The position numbers were made by a program, and so were the translations under genes. A stretch of DNA of 64,000 nucleotides from positions 36,494,395 to 36,558,394 of the forward strand of contig CM064502.1 of the NCBI GenBank assembly GCA_032716605.1, written 5' to 3'. The DNA is from Paralithodes platypus. Taxonomy: Eukaryota; Arthropoda; Malacostraca; Decapoda; Lithodidae. A model generated the notes under the pieces. The model worked only from the letters and a program-made list of their open reading frames with translations, had not been told where the DNA came from and made no database searches. Of the stretch, positions 31,984-43,620 are shown in pieces (within the stretch, counting starts at the first letter, position 1; every line of letters starts with the position of its first letter).

Positions 31984-32733
31984 GATTATAGAGGAAGGAA
32001 TTCTAATTACGTTAAATCAAACTAATAATGCCAGACCGAATAAGTTGCGGCTAACAATACAGTACTCCGAGAAATCAAATTAAATCGTGAGCCGAAAATA
32101 AAACACCCTCACAAAAATGCGGAATAAGAATTGTGCGCTATGTAGACAAGCAATCTGGAGCTTTTCAATTTAACTCCTTACGTAATAGTTATGAAATTAT
32201 AGATTCATTACGCCATAAGTTAAGAAAAGTCGGGAGGGAAATTTAGTACAATACAGTATAGGCCAAAAGTCTCCAGATGTCAAAAAGAGCAGTACCGTTT
32301 AAAGTTATAATAAAGTAAAAAAGAGTGGGAGCCTATAGGGTAATTGAAACAGGCTAAACTCACTGGGTACCGCTAATTCTATATTATTAATTTAATAAAT
32401 GTGAAAATTGTACACAAGAAAAATTCATCTCAAGAAGTCACAAGGAAAAAAAGGTTTGAGTTGGATTAACACACACTCAGCCTATCAGCTATCATAGTAC
32501 CCCGCCTCCAGGGCACACGACGAGAGAATAATTTAGAATGACATGTGAATTTATAAAGAAGTTATTGGACAGTATAAATTTGATATAGAATTGAATAACC
32601 TTACCTTTTGAAATTATTATACAATACAGTATGGATGATTTTAATCTTAGTGCCAATCAAGTGTTATATAATTTGGGCCTAAAGGTTTTACAATCAAAAT
32701 TTAATTAATATACTGTACCGATTTGAAGGCTTA
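31984..32733. other. BEL internal non-coding spacer
   Basis: 750 bp of AT-rich sequence between the SGNH-like ORF stop and the gag ATG, with no ORF. It may hold a splice acceptor or a second promoter for gag. Confidence 0.5.
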
Positions 32734-33444
32734 CTATTCCAGGCTATACTGATTGTGTTGATCAACTCTAACGTCATGGTGGGCAAACATCTCGTCGTAT
32801 GACCTGGCAACCATGGCAAATTCGTCTTGCATAAAGCACCGACGACAGGTGGCCAAGATCTCCGAATAGAGACGCTTTGATGCCTCGTGCGTGAGGTGTA
32901 CCCCGTCGGGACTGAAGTCAGCCTCAGAGGTATTCATCGACTGATAGCGCTCCCGGGTGAAGGGGCTATGGCGCTTTAGCCATCGGTTAACCGCATTTCT
33001 TATGCGATTAAACTCGTCCGTAGAGACCCCTCGTGGAGCCTGTCGCTTCTCTACCCCAATCACCCGGACTTCTCCTCCCGAGAGCCGCACCACCTCCTCA
33101 GCTAGGACCTCAATCCCCTCCGCAATCCCTCTCGGACTGACCCCGCTCCTTATTTCGTTTCCTCCTATCACCAAGAAGGTCAAGTCGGGCTTCAGCTCTA
33201 AAAACTGACCCCAGGCTACTGTTGATCTCAAGGTGCTGACGCGGGCACCTGGGGCGGCCAGAGGAGTCACGGAAAAGAAAGGCCTGTGGACGGCTTGGTC
33301 CACGTACAAATCCCTTACGTAGGAGTGGCCCAAAATTGCCACCTTCCTAATTGGGCCTGGGTACGCAGGCCTATCAACCACCGCAGGATAGTCTTCCCCT
33401 ACCCCACCACCCGCGGCACCATGACGCCAAAAGCCCTGGGCCAT
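32734..33444 (-). CDS. SGNH/GDSL-like hydrolase ORF inside BEL element
   Basis: An intact 236-residue frame from the ATG at 33444, on the same strand as gag-pol and between the 5' LTR and gag. It shows the SGNH hydrolase blocks in order: KVAILGHSYVRDL with the nucleophile Ser41 (GHS in place of GDS), a glycine block (PGARVSTLRS), LVIGGNEI with Asn96, and SPDGVHLT with Asp180 and His183. SGNH enzymes hydrolyse esters on lipids, sugars or peptides. Esterase-type ORFs are known from CR1 LINEs and from some tyrosine-recombinase (Ngaro) retroelements; I do not know of one in BEL/Pao. There is no signal peptide, so it is probably cytosolic. All catalytic residues are retained while pol is broken. 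It could instead be a captured fragment with no role. Confidence 0.75.
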   Translation of the reverse strand: MAQGFWRHGAAGGGVGEDYPAVVDRPAYPGPIRKVAILGHSYVRDLYVDQAVHRPFFSVTPLAAPGARVSTLRSTVAWGQFLELKPDLTFLVIGGNEIRSGVSPRGIAEGIEVLAEEVVRLSGGEVRVIGVEKRQAPRGVSTDEFNRIRNAVNRWLKRHSPFTRERYQSMNTSEADFSPDGVHLTHEASKRLYSEILATCRRCFMQDEFAMVARSYDEMFAHHDVRVDQHNQYSLE

Positions 33445-33537
33445 GAGGGATAGACGCAAATACGGCACAAAAAAATATAACCACGTAGGCTAGGCCACCA
33501 CCAACACAAAAAGGGGGGGGGGGGCAAACTAGTGAAA

Positions 33538-33550
33538 GGTCGAAGGACCA
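33538..33550 (-). promoter_or_regulatory. BEL primer-binding site
   Basis: In element sense TGGTCCTTCGACC lies 4 bp after the 5' LTR end. It begins with TGG, complementary to tRNA CCA, and resembles the TGGTCCTTCGA motif common to BEL/Pao elements. A run of ten G (plus strand) lies just downstream. Confidence 0.6.
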
Positions 33551-33554
33551 ATTA

Positions 33555-34214
33555 TATGGCTAATTTAGATAAGTGGACTGTATATTTGATATTGAATAAG
33601 AATTAACCATATAGAAATATAATTACCTTTTGATGAACTCAGCTGGTGATTGGAGGATGGCGGAAAATAGGCTAGATAACTGGAAGTGGTTAGTAACCAA
33701 AGTATGAAAAGAGGCTACAATAGGCTAGGATAGGCTAGATATTTACGTTAAGTTGTGCTAATTAACAAAGATGATGATGTAGTGACTATATGGAATATGA
33801 GATGAAAAGTGAAGCAAAAACACCTGGTGAAATAACTAGAAGAAAGAAGGCTTAGCGTGTGTAGCTGGGACGGAGGTTGGTTGGAGAGTGAGCGAGCGCG
33901 TTATCTTCGTCTCTGTCGTGACATACCGCGCACGCGCATAACATATGGAAAATGTATCCCATCTTCTTTACAATGAGATACTTATAAACAATCTTAAATA
34001 ATACACACATATATATATATATGGGAATTATAATCCTACAATACTTTCCCATATACTATTATAGAATAATATATTCTACCCAATCCTGGAACGTTCGACC
34101 AAGGTTATGGAAGCGTTCAACTTAAGACTACGGAAAGATACGTAACGCTACATCAACCCAGATTACGTAACATCGAGACTGTTCATACTAGTTTGAGTGC
34201 ACTAAGTATGGACA
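33555..34214 (-). repeat. BEL element 5' LTR
   Basis: 660 bp, differing from the 3' LTR by about four substitutions and one A insertion (compare the runs of A near 26310 and 33818). It drives element transcription leftward. Confidence 0.9.
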
Positions 34215-34219
34215 TTAAG

Positions 34220-35330
34220 TGTGTTCGGTGTAAACACTTACGTTATGTTGGTTAGTGAGATATGTGATTGGGAATTAACGTGAACGCTACTATTATGTGT
34301 TTAACTATTTGATTGCGAATTAACGTTAACGCTACTATTATGTGTTTAACTATTTGATTGCGAATTAACGTTAACGCTACTATTATGTATGTAACTATTT
34401 GATTGGGATTTAACGTTAACGCTATTATTATGTACTTAACTATTTTAGTTGACTAACTTGTGGACTAAAGCAACTCTTTAAGTAATTGGGTTATGATGAA
34501 AGTAATACTATTGTTTTATATTAATACTTACGAGTTCTTTCATTTTCTTTGAATTAAGCTTGCATTGCTTAACGGTGCTTAGTACGGTGATGCTATTGTC
34601 TCGTATTAGTAATATCGCCTTAGACTAACATGGCTGTGTTAATATTACTTCTAGTGATTCCTAAGCTGAAGACAATTCTTTTGCTTCAAAATATTATATT
34701 TTGCTTTTCATATTATTTGAGTGAGACCTGAATCGAATCTATGAAGCGATCCTGTAACTTTATTTACTCATAATCAAACCTCAATGTTACGTGGTTAAGA
34801 AATACATTTAACTAATTATTAAATATATATCTAACTTTTTATGTGACTTTGATATTACTCCTGATGATAATAATAATATAATACTATTAACGTAAGACAA
34901 GAACCAAGAATAATTACATTAAATATAAATAAAAGGACATATAAGAAAACTATCTATTCATTTAAAAAAGGGTAAGAGACAGAAATATTCTTACTTTAAT
35001 ATTTATCTTTCAAGACTTTTTATAAAATTAAGTCCGTCTTTAGCTATAACTTATTCTGTTCATAACCATAGCCTACTAAGCTTCGGTTAAATAATAATTC
35101 TTTATAAATACTACATGACTTTAATTAGTTTCAGTATTTTTCATAATTAAAGAGTATCAGTCAATAAAGGATACCAAGTCCTAAGATCCAAAAGGAAAGG
35201 AAGCAACAACAGGACATTATTTTATTAGATTTTACTTTTGTTTTGCCTTCAGCTGACTGATACCTTAATATATATCTCTGTGCTATCTAGATTCATCAAG
35301 TTAACCACTTGAGGATCAAGATACGTAACA
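34220..35330 (+). repeat. Gypsy-1 5' LTR, second part
   Basis: From 34474 to 35328 it matches 44694-45548 over exactly 855 bp with about a dozen differences, so the two are LTR copies. It ends GATACGTAACA, then GAAGAG and the primer site. Its left 250 bp include a 45-bp tandem repeat absent from the truncated 3' LTR. Confidence 0.85.
34265..34446. repeat. 45-bp tandem repeat, four units
   Basis: The unit TGATTGCGAATTAACGTTAA, then CGCTACTATTATGTGTTTAACTATT. Units start at 34265, 34310, 34355 and 34400. It lies inside the LTR and might be a repeat enhancer. Confidence 0.9.
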
Positions 35331-35336
35331 GAAGAG

Positions 35337-35354
35337 TGGCGACCTTGCCAGGAT
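35337..35354 (+). promoter_or_regulatory. Gypsy-1 primer-binding site
   Basis: TGGCGACCTTGCCAGGAT, six bases after the LTR end, starting with TGG as expected for a tRNA-primed retrotransposon. Confidence 0.65.
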
Positions 35355-35770
35355 TAGTTTCATACAGTTTCACTCCGTTTCACTACTTAAAAATCAAATA
35401 TTAATCATGCCTCAACTAATTAACCCTTATTTAGCGGGTGGTAAGGTATTTTACACTGTACCGCTCAGCGGGCATAATCCCGAAATATTCGCTCAATTTC
35501 ACTCGCCCTAGCGCTGTTACTATGGCTCCAATGCGAACGAAACGATCATTTTTGGAAAGAGCAACTCTTTGTCTCCCCATATAAGTCTATGAATGGATGT
35601 TATGAATGAGTCTGTAGGGTGGGAAGAGGTGAGGAAGAGGAGGTACTTTTTGGTCTATTTCCCGGGCGCGTTCGGATGCGTTCGCTTTGGCCTGACTTCG
35701 GCCTCTCCCGCGCGTCTACTATTCCTTCGGTAATCGGTCTTATTTTTCTCTTATTTCTGTATTCTCTGTA

Positions 35771-35771
<1 letters not shown>

Positions 35772-35854
<83 letters not shown>

Positions 35855-36400
35855 CTCTCTCTCACTCCTGTCTGTCTGTCTCTCTTTCTCTCTGGCTCGC
35901 TGGCTTTCCCTCTCTCGCGCGCTCTGTCTCTCTCTCTCTTCCTCATCCGTATATATTATTCTCATTATTATTTTCTCTAATCTCTCTCACTCCTCCTGTC
36001 TGTCTGTCTCTCTCTCTCTGGCTCGCTCGCTTTCCCTCTCTCGCGCTCCCTTTCTCTCTTCCTCATCCGTATATGTAATTCTCATTATTATTTTCTCTAA
36101 CTAATCCCTCTATTTCATTTATTTGCTTGTAATATTTCTGTATTATTATATCTTTTTCACTCTTTCTTCAGTTCAGTTTCTGTATTCTCTCTCTCTCTTT
36201 CTCTTCTCATCCGTATATGTAATTTTCATTATTATTTTCTCTAACTAATCCCTCTATTTCATTTATTTGCTTGTAATATTTCTGTATTATATCTTTTTCA
36301 CTCTTTCTTCAGTTCAGTTTCTGCATTCTCTCTCTCTCTCTCTCTCTCCTCTCTCTCCTCTCCTCTCTCTCTCTCTCTCTCTCTGTTTCGCTTGCTTTGC
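35772..36400. repeat. CT microsatellite with repeated ~160-bp blocks
   Basis: A long CT array at 35772-35850, then blocks ending CTCATCCGTATATGTAAT, TTATTTTCTCTAACTAATCC and CACTCTTTCTTCAGTTCAGT that recur two or three times. Part of the block recurs at 37357-37445. Serine/leucine-rich frames here are artefacts. Confidence 0.95.
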
Positions 36401-36523
36401 AGGTTTTTGTTTTTGTTTTATATATAATAATATTTCACAACACATTTCCAAATCACCCTATGGGGTAGTGTTGAAGACTCATTGTTTGTTTGTGGTGTTC
36501 CCAGGAGGTGTTATCCACATGTG

Positions 36524-36745
36524 ATTGCGGTAGGCAAAAGGCAGTTATGTGATTGAGGTAGGGAAAAGGCAGAACTGCCTATAGCGAGTGTATGAATGGG
36601 ATTGAGGTAGACAAAAGGCAGAACTGCCTATAGCGAGTGTATGAATGTGATTGAGGTAGCCAAAGGCAGAACTGCCTATAGCGAGTGTATGAATGTGATT
36701 GAGGTAGCCAAAGGCAGAACTGCCTATAGCAAGTGTATGAATGTA
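36524..36745. repeat. 48-49-bp minisatellite, four units
   Basis: The unit GATTGAGGTAG, CAAAGGCAGAACTGCCTATA, GCGAGTGTATGAATGT. Starts are at 36551, 36600, 36649 and 36697, with a partial unit at 36524. Each unit contains the small palindrome GGCAGAACTGCC. Confidence 0.9.
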
Positions 36746-36817
36746 TGTATGAATGAATGACATGGATGTATGAGGTGGACCAAGAACCAGATGGATGGAT
36801 GAGATTCGAAACTTTGA

Positions 36818-37350
<533 letters not shown>

Positions 37351-38029
37351 ATATTGATTTCACTCTTTCTTCAGTTCAGTTTCTGCATTCTCTCTCTCTC
37401 TCTCTCTGTTTCGCTTGCTTTGCAGGAATTTTGTTTTTGTTTTATATATAATATATAATAATTTACTTATCATTACTTACTATATCGTATAAACAATAGT
37501 AGGTAGCCAACTTACCATAATACCGATACACCAAACCGATCCGCTTGCGGTTTTGTTTATCACCTGTTTACTAAAGTGCCACCATTATCGATTTTCTTGG
37601 AGCCGACTAGAGCGGGAGGGTTACCAATTGAAATTAAATCCGCTAGCATATATTGTTAGATGTAAGACATGATAAATACCACTAGAAATATGAATTGGCA
37701 AAATCCATATAATATCACTTCGAAATTGTTCTGAAATTTCAAAACAAAACCGCTAGTGTAAGTCATTGCTGCTAGATCGAAGTAAAGGTCTCTAGATCTA
37801 GCGGAAGTCGCTATACGTATTGGCAGTACTGCACACTCATTCATTTCATTCATTCATTTTCTATTGAGCTCGTCCTGGAATCTTTACGACTCTGAATCTT
37901 ACGATTGCCGACGGCGATACGTTGTTGACATTGTTGTTGATGTTCCAGTGGAGGGATGAACAAAATATTGTCCTTGTCCAATAATAGCTATTTCATAGTC
38001 CCACAGGACTTATTTTGATATATTTATCA

Positions 38030-39060
38030 AATTTATTGAACGCCTGAAAATAATACGCTATAAAATGCTTGCAATCAAACTGTCAAGCAATTACAAGGTC
38101 ACATGCAATTATAAAAAGGTATATTGTAGACCACAATCTTCGCCAAGCTTCGTTGTTGCTTGTATTATCGTGAGAAATGTACCATACACCCTGGTTATCG
38201 TGAGAAATTTACCGAACGCCTGCAAATAATACGCTATCAAATGCTTGCAATCAAACTCTCAAGCAATTTCAATGTCACATGCAGTATAGGTAGACCCAGA
38301 GAGGAAGACAGACAGAGAGAGGGGAGGTCAAAAACATCTGCTAGGTGTGATTTCCCCTGGGAGGGAAGAGATTAGTTAGGGGCGTGCCCTGGCCTACATC
38401 AGACAAAGAGAGTACAAAGGAATACAAACAAAGAGAGTGAGACAGAGAGAGAGAGAGAGAGAGAGAGATAGAGGTGATAATATAAAAATGTTACACATGT
38501 ATCATATAATATATGAAAACATAATATATACGGTAGGCCTACATCTGTTCTCCACAATCATATAATGCCAAGCACAAATATTCAATCTTTGGTTGTTTGT
38601 ATTACCGTAAGAAATTTACGGAACGCCTGCAAATAATACGCTATAAAATGCAAAGGAAATTTCTTGTAGAGTGCAATTTTGAGGACGTAATGTGCTCTGA
38701 GAGAGAGCGGAGCGATGATTAGGAGCATAAATTACCTCAAGACCGCTCGCCACACAGGGAATTCTATAAGGATAATACCGTATTTTAGGGTATTTGCACT
38801 CGTGTTTTACGATCGTTGAAAGACAACCAGTGATCGTAAAAGGATGGTTCGAGTGTCATTGGAAAGCTCAATTTACGCACTTTCAGGATACATACTTGTA
38901 TTACGCTCTGGGTCTTGTTTATGCATGAAAAAGAGCACGGAACAACCCCATTTAGGGTAAAAAAAAACCCCGCTGGGCGGCACAGTGAAATATACTCCAC
39001 CAGCCGCTCGTAAGGTGATAAAATGCTTGCAATCACATTTTCAAGCAATTATAAATATAA
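38030..39060. repeat. Dispersed ~70-bp motif and a MITE-like segment
   Basis: GAACGCCTGCAAATAATACGC and ATGCTTGCAATCAAACT-TCAAGCAATT recur at about 38038, 38213, 38613 and 39017. The stretch 38760-39015 resembles the 480-bp TTAA MITE (AAAGGATGG..., TTTCAGGATACATACTTG, CCCCGCTGGGCGG, CCGCTCGTAAGGTG). This suggests the MITE family and this element share ancestry. Confidence 0.65.
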
Positions 39061-39294
39061 ATTGTACTTACCAACACCCACACCAGTATGTTCTTCGTCA
39101 GGAACGTCTCCAATTTGCTCAAGGGTCTGTCCAATATCAACCACAACATCCACCCCACGCAAATTATGCTTGGGGTGAAAGCCTATGATCGGGTTATTTT
39201 CGTCTTCCGAGTCATCCACACTACCAAAACTCTCACCCAGACCTTCGACGGTTTCATCCAACAGCTTATTAGAAAGTTCTGAAGAGTTCAGCAT
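39049..39294 (-). pseudogene. Possible piggyBac transposase N-terminus
   Basis: An 81-codon frame starting with ATG at 39294, about 300 bp inside the right end. This is where a piggyBac transposase would start (compare 59256, 208 bp inside its end). It reads MLNSSELSNKLLDETVEGLG and then SVDDSEDENN, an acidic serine-rich stretch like piggyBac N-termini. No catalytic domain follows. The assignment rests on position and composition only. Confidence 0.4.
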
Positions 39295-39523
39295 GATATC
39301 TAGTTTCTGGGTGGTGAGCCGGGCGTGGTTAGTAGGGTGGCGCGACGCACTAGGGATTGGCGGCCACCGAATCGAACACGGGCAAATCTTGACCTTCCAT
39401 TATGGCTGCTTGAGGGTCACTTAGTCACGGTCACGCAGTGGGGATGTGTGGGTGGGCCCTTGTAGTACACCGCCTGACCACCAAGTTTCGCTTTCCACCT
39501 AAATTAGGGCGGGAATACGCCCA

Positions 39524-39581
39524 CGGACTTAAGTCCGACCCCGCCATTTAGTCCAATTTTCTCGTATCGGACTTAAGTCCG
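39524..39581. promoter_or_regulatory. Paired palindromes at piggyBac-type end
   Basis: CGGACTTAAGTCCG at 39524-39537 and again at 39568-39581, exactly 44 bp apart. The outer copy ends 17 bp from the TTAA. Likely transposase recognition sites by analogy with the internal palindrome of known piggyBac ends. Confidence 0.65.
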
Positions 39582-39602
39582 ACCCCGCTAAATAAGGGTT
39601 AA

Positions 39603-41658
39603 TGACGAAGATGCTCGAGTTTTCATAGAATCAGAACCCACAGCCCCTGATATTGACTGTCTGTCAAAATCTGAACTGAAAGTGCTTGCCTCGCATCTCC
39701 AGTTAACGGTCTCAAACATGTCCAAAGTAGAGGTGGCTCAGACCATAAAAACCCACCTGTTCCCTGTAGAAGGCGGGGAGGGTGACGGAGCAGTTGGTGG
39801 GATCCCTAGTAAACCTAGCCAACTTGATGAACAATTGCCACCTGGTTTTACCGTTGATCAATTATTCGAACTAGAACAAACCAGAGCAAAGACCGAACAA
39901 GCCAGACTAAATGCCGAACAAGCCAGAGCAACGACCGAACAATATCAATATCAATATCAAACGGCTCAACTAAATGTCAATACAAATGCTCCCTTAATTG
40001 CTCCCCCTCTGGGATTGACTATGACTAGTGTCATTCCACCTTTCACTGAGGATAATGTGCAGGATTTCTTTGTTTTGTTTGAGGAAGTTGCTGGAGGTAT
40101 GAAGTGGACAAGAGATCAATGGCCTTTTATGTTACAAACTGTTTTGACAGGGCAGGCTCGAGCCAAGTATTTGTCAGAAGTAGCAGAAGTTAGGCAGGAT
40201 TATGACAATCTCAAAGAAGCTATCTTAAAAACCTATCAATTGCAGCCTGAGGCTTACAGGCAATCTTTCCGTAAAAACCAGAAGAAAGTAGAAGAAACCC
40301 ATAAGGTATTTGCCAGGACCATGACTAAAACTTTCAATCATTGGGTCAAGAGTAAGAAAGTCACAAGCTACAACGATCTGAAGGAGTTGGTCCTGTTAGA
40401 AAATTTCCTATGGAAAATTGATTCTTCTGTATCCTATCATTTAAAGGGGAAAAAGGTAGATTGTCTTGCCGACGCTGCTGACATGGCTGACACATACGTG
40501 CTCAACAACAAATTTCGTGGAAAGAAGCCCTACGATAATTCTAGTTCTAATTTTAAGTATCTCAATCACAAATCTGACAGACCCAGTCACAAGCCTATAA
40601 CGTCTTCCCCAGCTAGCCAAAATAGAATTGTTCCCCCAACTAAAAATGTGACTCAGGGCAATGGTAATAGAGGTGGGCCCCAAACTAATAGTAATGCTCA
40701 AAGAGGGAACGTTCCCGTATCCCCTAAAGTATGTACTTTTTGTGGCAAGAGAGGCCACCTAGCTTATCAGTGCTGGGCCAAGGAGAGAACCGAGAGATCG
40801 GGGCAGACAGTTGCCGCCGTATCTCAAACTCCATATGTGCCTGTAATGCAGGACTCCCGACAGAAGGAGTACCTAGCACCAAAAGTTCCTTTAATGCAGG
40901 ACTCTCGACAGAAGGAGTACCTAGCAGCTAACGTAAATCATCTAGACAGGGGTGTAGTAGCATGTGTGGTGCAACCCACTAGGGTTAAGCCAATAATGAT
41001 TTCACCATCAGTGCAGGACAGTTACCGTCCCTTTATTTCATCTGGCAACGTAAGATTAAATGGTTGTATGCATGAGGTAAAAATTCTGAGAGACACAGGT
41101 TCTACTAGCACCCTCATGGTGAATCCTTACGCTGAGTGCCCACCTGGCGAACCAGTTGTAATGAGAGGTGCTGGAGGCCAGTTTTATGCATACTTGGTAA
41201 AAGGCGAAATTGAATGCGAGTTACTACAGGGTGAGGCCACCATAGCTTTGTGTAGGTCCCAAGATATCCCTGTGCCTGGGGTAACACTCCTTTTGGGGAA
41301 TGATGTAGCATGTGAGAAGGTCCGAGCAGACCCCATTTTATCACTTTCCCCTGTTAACGAGCCACTAACCGGTGAGCTCGACAAGGAGTTGCCAACTGTT
41401 TTCCCTGTGTGTGCTGTCACACGTTCAATGTCTCAAGTAGCAGTTCCCTCAGACAGAAATATACCGAATGTAAGAGTTGATGAAAGGGATGATGAGAGTG
41501 TGAATGACGCTCCAACTGTGCCTGATGATGTGACTGAGGTGGATTTATCTGACACCTTTATGGCTCATCTTGACCCTAACGATGACCATGAAACTCCTCT
41601 AAATTGTCATAGTGGCCTGGTAGAGCTACAGAGAGATGATAGTGTGCCAGGTCCGTGA
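39603..41658 (+). pseudogene. Gypsy-1 gag-protease (split by piggyBac element)
   Basis: The start is at ATG 35407; after 17 bases the frame is cut by the 35424-39602 insertion and resumes here in phase for about 685 codons. In order: an N-terminal segment, a coiled-coil-like EQTRAKTEQARLNAEQARAT stretch, a gag body (WPFMLQTVLTGQARAKYLSE...FARTMTKTFNHW), one zinc knuckle (CTFCGKRGHLAYQC), then a retropepsin with HEVKILRDTGSTSTLMV (catalytic DTG) and GVTLLLGNDVACEKV (flap-to-helix LLGND). Gag packages the RNA and the protease matures the polyprotein. The frame stops at 41656, and the integrase region continues one frame over. The inserted element separates it from its ATG, so it is disrupted. 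Confidence 0.88.
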
Positions 41659-41825
41659 GTGAAGAAGAATGTGAGAAGGAGGGTGGTGAATGTTTCTACC
41701 TCAAAGGAGGAGTATTGTGGCGAAGATGGAGACCGCCACACAGACCAATCGATAACGGGGCTTGGGACATCCATCAAGTAGTAGTCCCCATACCTTGTCG
41801 TAGAGAGATCATGGAAATGGCACAT
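41655..41825 (+). pseudogene. Gypsy-1 integrase, N-terminal part
   Basis: Directly follows the protease with no RT between them. It reads YLKGGVLWRRWRPP, HQVVVPIPCRREIMEMAH, the segment that precedes the HHCC zinc-binding region in this Gypsy group. It is cut at CACAT (41821-41825) by the next insertion and resumes at 43621. It is in the -1 frame relative to gag-protease; a TAG at 41640 and a TGA at 41656 bound the possible crossover. Confidence 0.85.
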
Positions 41826-43620
41826 TGTATAGGTTACGACTGGGGTTTAAATATATCAGGGCTCTTATTCATTGGACTAGTAATGGCATAAATGTTACAA
41901 CGGAAAGCGCTAGCTCCAACCTCTGATGTATATTCCCAGTGAACAAAGAACACAAATACTCTACAGTTCTATATGCAATAATAGGCTATCAAACTCTCAA
42001 TAAATGTGCGTGTACTCTAGGCTTAATGTTATGTGAAAACAGCCTATTACTACCTATAACCGAAGGTGCTTGGTTATGGTATGCAAAGTAAGGTGGTAAG
42101 AGAAGTTACAGCTTACGTTACTTTAATCAATAAATGTCAGGCACTCCTGCATGAAAGAAAGTGCACTAAAGTCCTTCAACACTAACAAGGAATCTTCTTT
42201 AAATGTTAGATGCTATAAAGATGCTCGTATCGGAAATGGAACCCAAAAAGGCAGGCAGCGGAACAATGCTCGTGCAGGCTATGCACACAAAAAGGCAGAA
42301 TATATATAATGCCGTCGGAGCCAAGAATATCCTAAACACATATAACAATAATAATAATCGCCACGACAATGCAGTTTCCTATCAACAAAAAGAGCCTAAG
42401 TCGTTTGTGTCTCAATACATCAAACTAGGCTGCGAAATGCTTGTGTAATCATAAATGGGTATGCATAAAAAGAGTAATTGGTTTAATATACTTAATGTCT
42501 ACTGTGACTGATAAAGTCTAGCTAGAGTCAATGATACGAGATACTGGTGCGCATGGCATGCCGCATAGCCTAGTGCAAATCTCAAGTCTGTGCGTCAAAT
42601 ATTACGTTATAGGGAAGGGTAGCTCTCTTGAGAAACCTTAATACCGAAGTATTAAGCGTTCTCCTGGCGTACCTCAAAGACAAACAATCGAGACTAGAAC
42701 AGTGCAGAATGGTATAGGCAAAAAGCCCTCATTCGTGCATGCTCTATTCTCAATGGCACACAGACTAGAATTTACTCAATCAACTCCAGTTCTCAGGTAT
42801 GTCGAGCCCATTTGAACTGAAGCCAGCACTCACAGGAAACAATACCTATAATATCAGACTCCTAGTCTAGCATTATCTAATCCAGCAGAACACTAATAAC
42901 TAAAGGAAGCAGTACTAAACAATATAAATGCCAACCAATGCTTCGTGATCCACTTATCTTAACAACTAACATACATAGGCTATATCAGACCTTAACACAC
43001 AATACAACTGGCCAGCATGAAGCTGATTTTGCAGAGTTAACCAGAGGGGGTATAATATTAATAAAAGGTGGTGAAGGATATGGAAAATGAGAGAGATAGG
43101 CAGAGGAAAAGATTCTCAGGTACGGAGCGGGGACAGATAGCAAGGGAAAAAAGATGGGTGTGTTCTAGAAACCAGATCTGAGGGAGAGTGGCGAGGAACT
43201 GTATATATACTCGCACTAGCTCGAGCCGCGTGGGAAAAAGCGGTTACAAGTCATCTAACCACTAGCAAAGCTTACAGCATGGTAAGGGCCTCTCTCCACC
43301 AACCCCCGCGAGGCAGCCAGCCGTGACGTCATCGAGCGGGACAAAAAACACTGGGCGCCCCCTCTCACTCTGTTCTACTCACTCTCTCTCTCCCAGATCC
43401 TATCATTACTAGTTAATGATAAAATATATACTTTACAATTAAATATATAAAGCCTTGACATGGGCGAAAACAAAGAGCCTTTCTGGACTGCCCATGACAC
43501 GAGCTTTCATATGAAATAAAGCACACTCTAATACACAAACTGTAGCCCCATCCACTGCCCTGGCGATCCTAGCGAGTCACTGTAGGACAAGCCATGCGGT
43601 TCTAACGGAGTGGTTAACGT
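41826..43620. mobile_element. 1.8-kb insertion in Gypsy-1 integrase
   Basis: Flanked by CACAT at 41821-41825 and 43621-43625. Removing it with one CACAT restores the expected integrase reading. No ORF of note lies inside. A TATATATA (43201) and an AATAAA (about 43514-43519) near the right side fit an LTR, so a solo LTR is one candidate. The ends (TGTATAGG... and ...TTAACGT) do not form the usual TG/CA pair, so the class is open. Confidence 0.6.

Larger units (their letters stand above)
26048..34219 (-). mobile_element. BEL/Pao retrotransposon, full length, TTAAG duplication
   Basis: A complete 8.16 kb element on the minus strand (26053-34214) flanked by the 5-bp duplication TTAAG (26048-26052, 34215-34219). 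In element order: 5' LTR, primer site, SGNH-like ORF, gag with protease, pol (RT, RNase H, integrase), polypurine tract, 3' LTR. By eye the LTRs differ at only about five positions in 660 bp, so insertion is recent. It sits inside the Gypsy-1 5' LTR. Two frameshifts interrupt gag-pol. Confidence 0.92.

Noticed and set aside
33852..34052. Short ORF in the BEL LTR (also at 26349-26549)
   Set aside because: Duplicated because the LTRs are duplicated. It has no motif and lies within a regulatory repeat.
34265..34446. CRISPR-like array
   Set aside because: The 45-bp units are contiguous without unique spacers, and the DNA is eukaryotic.
35619..36104. 161-codon serine/leucine frame and arginine/glutamate frames opposite
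   Set aside because: Produced by the CT/GA microsatellite.
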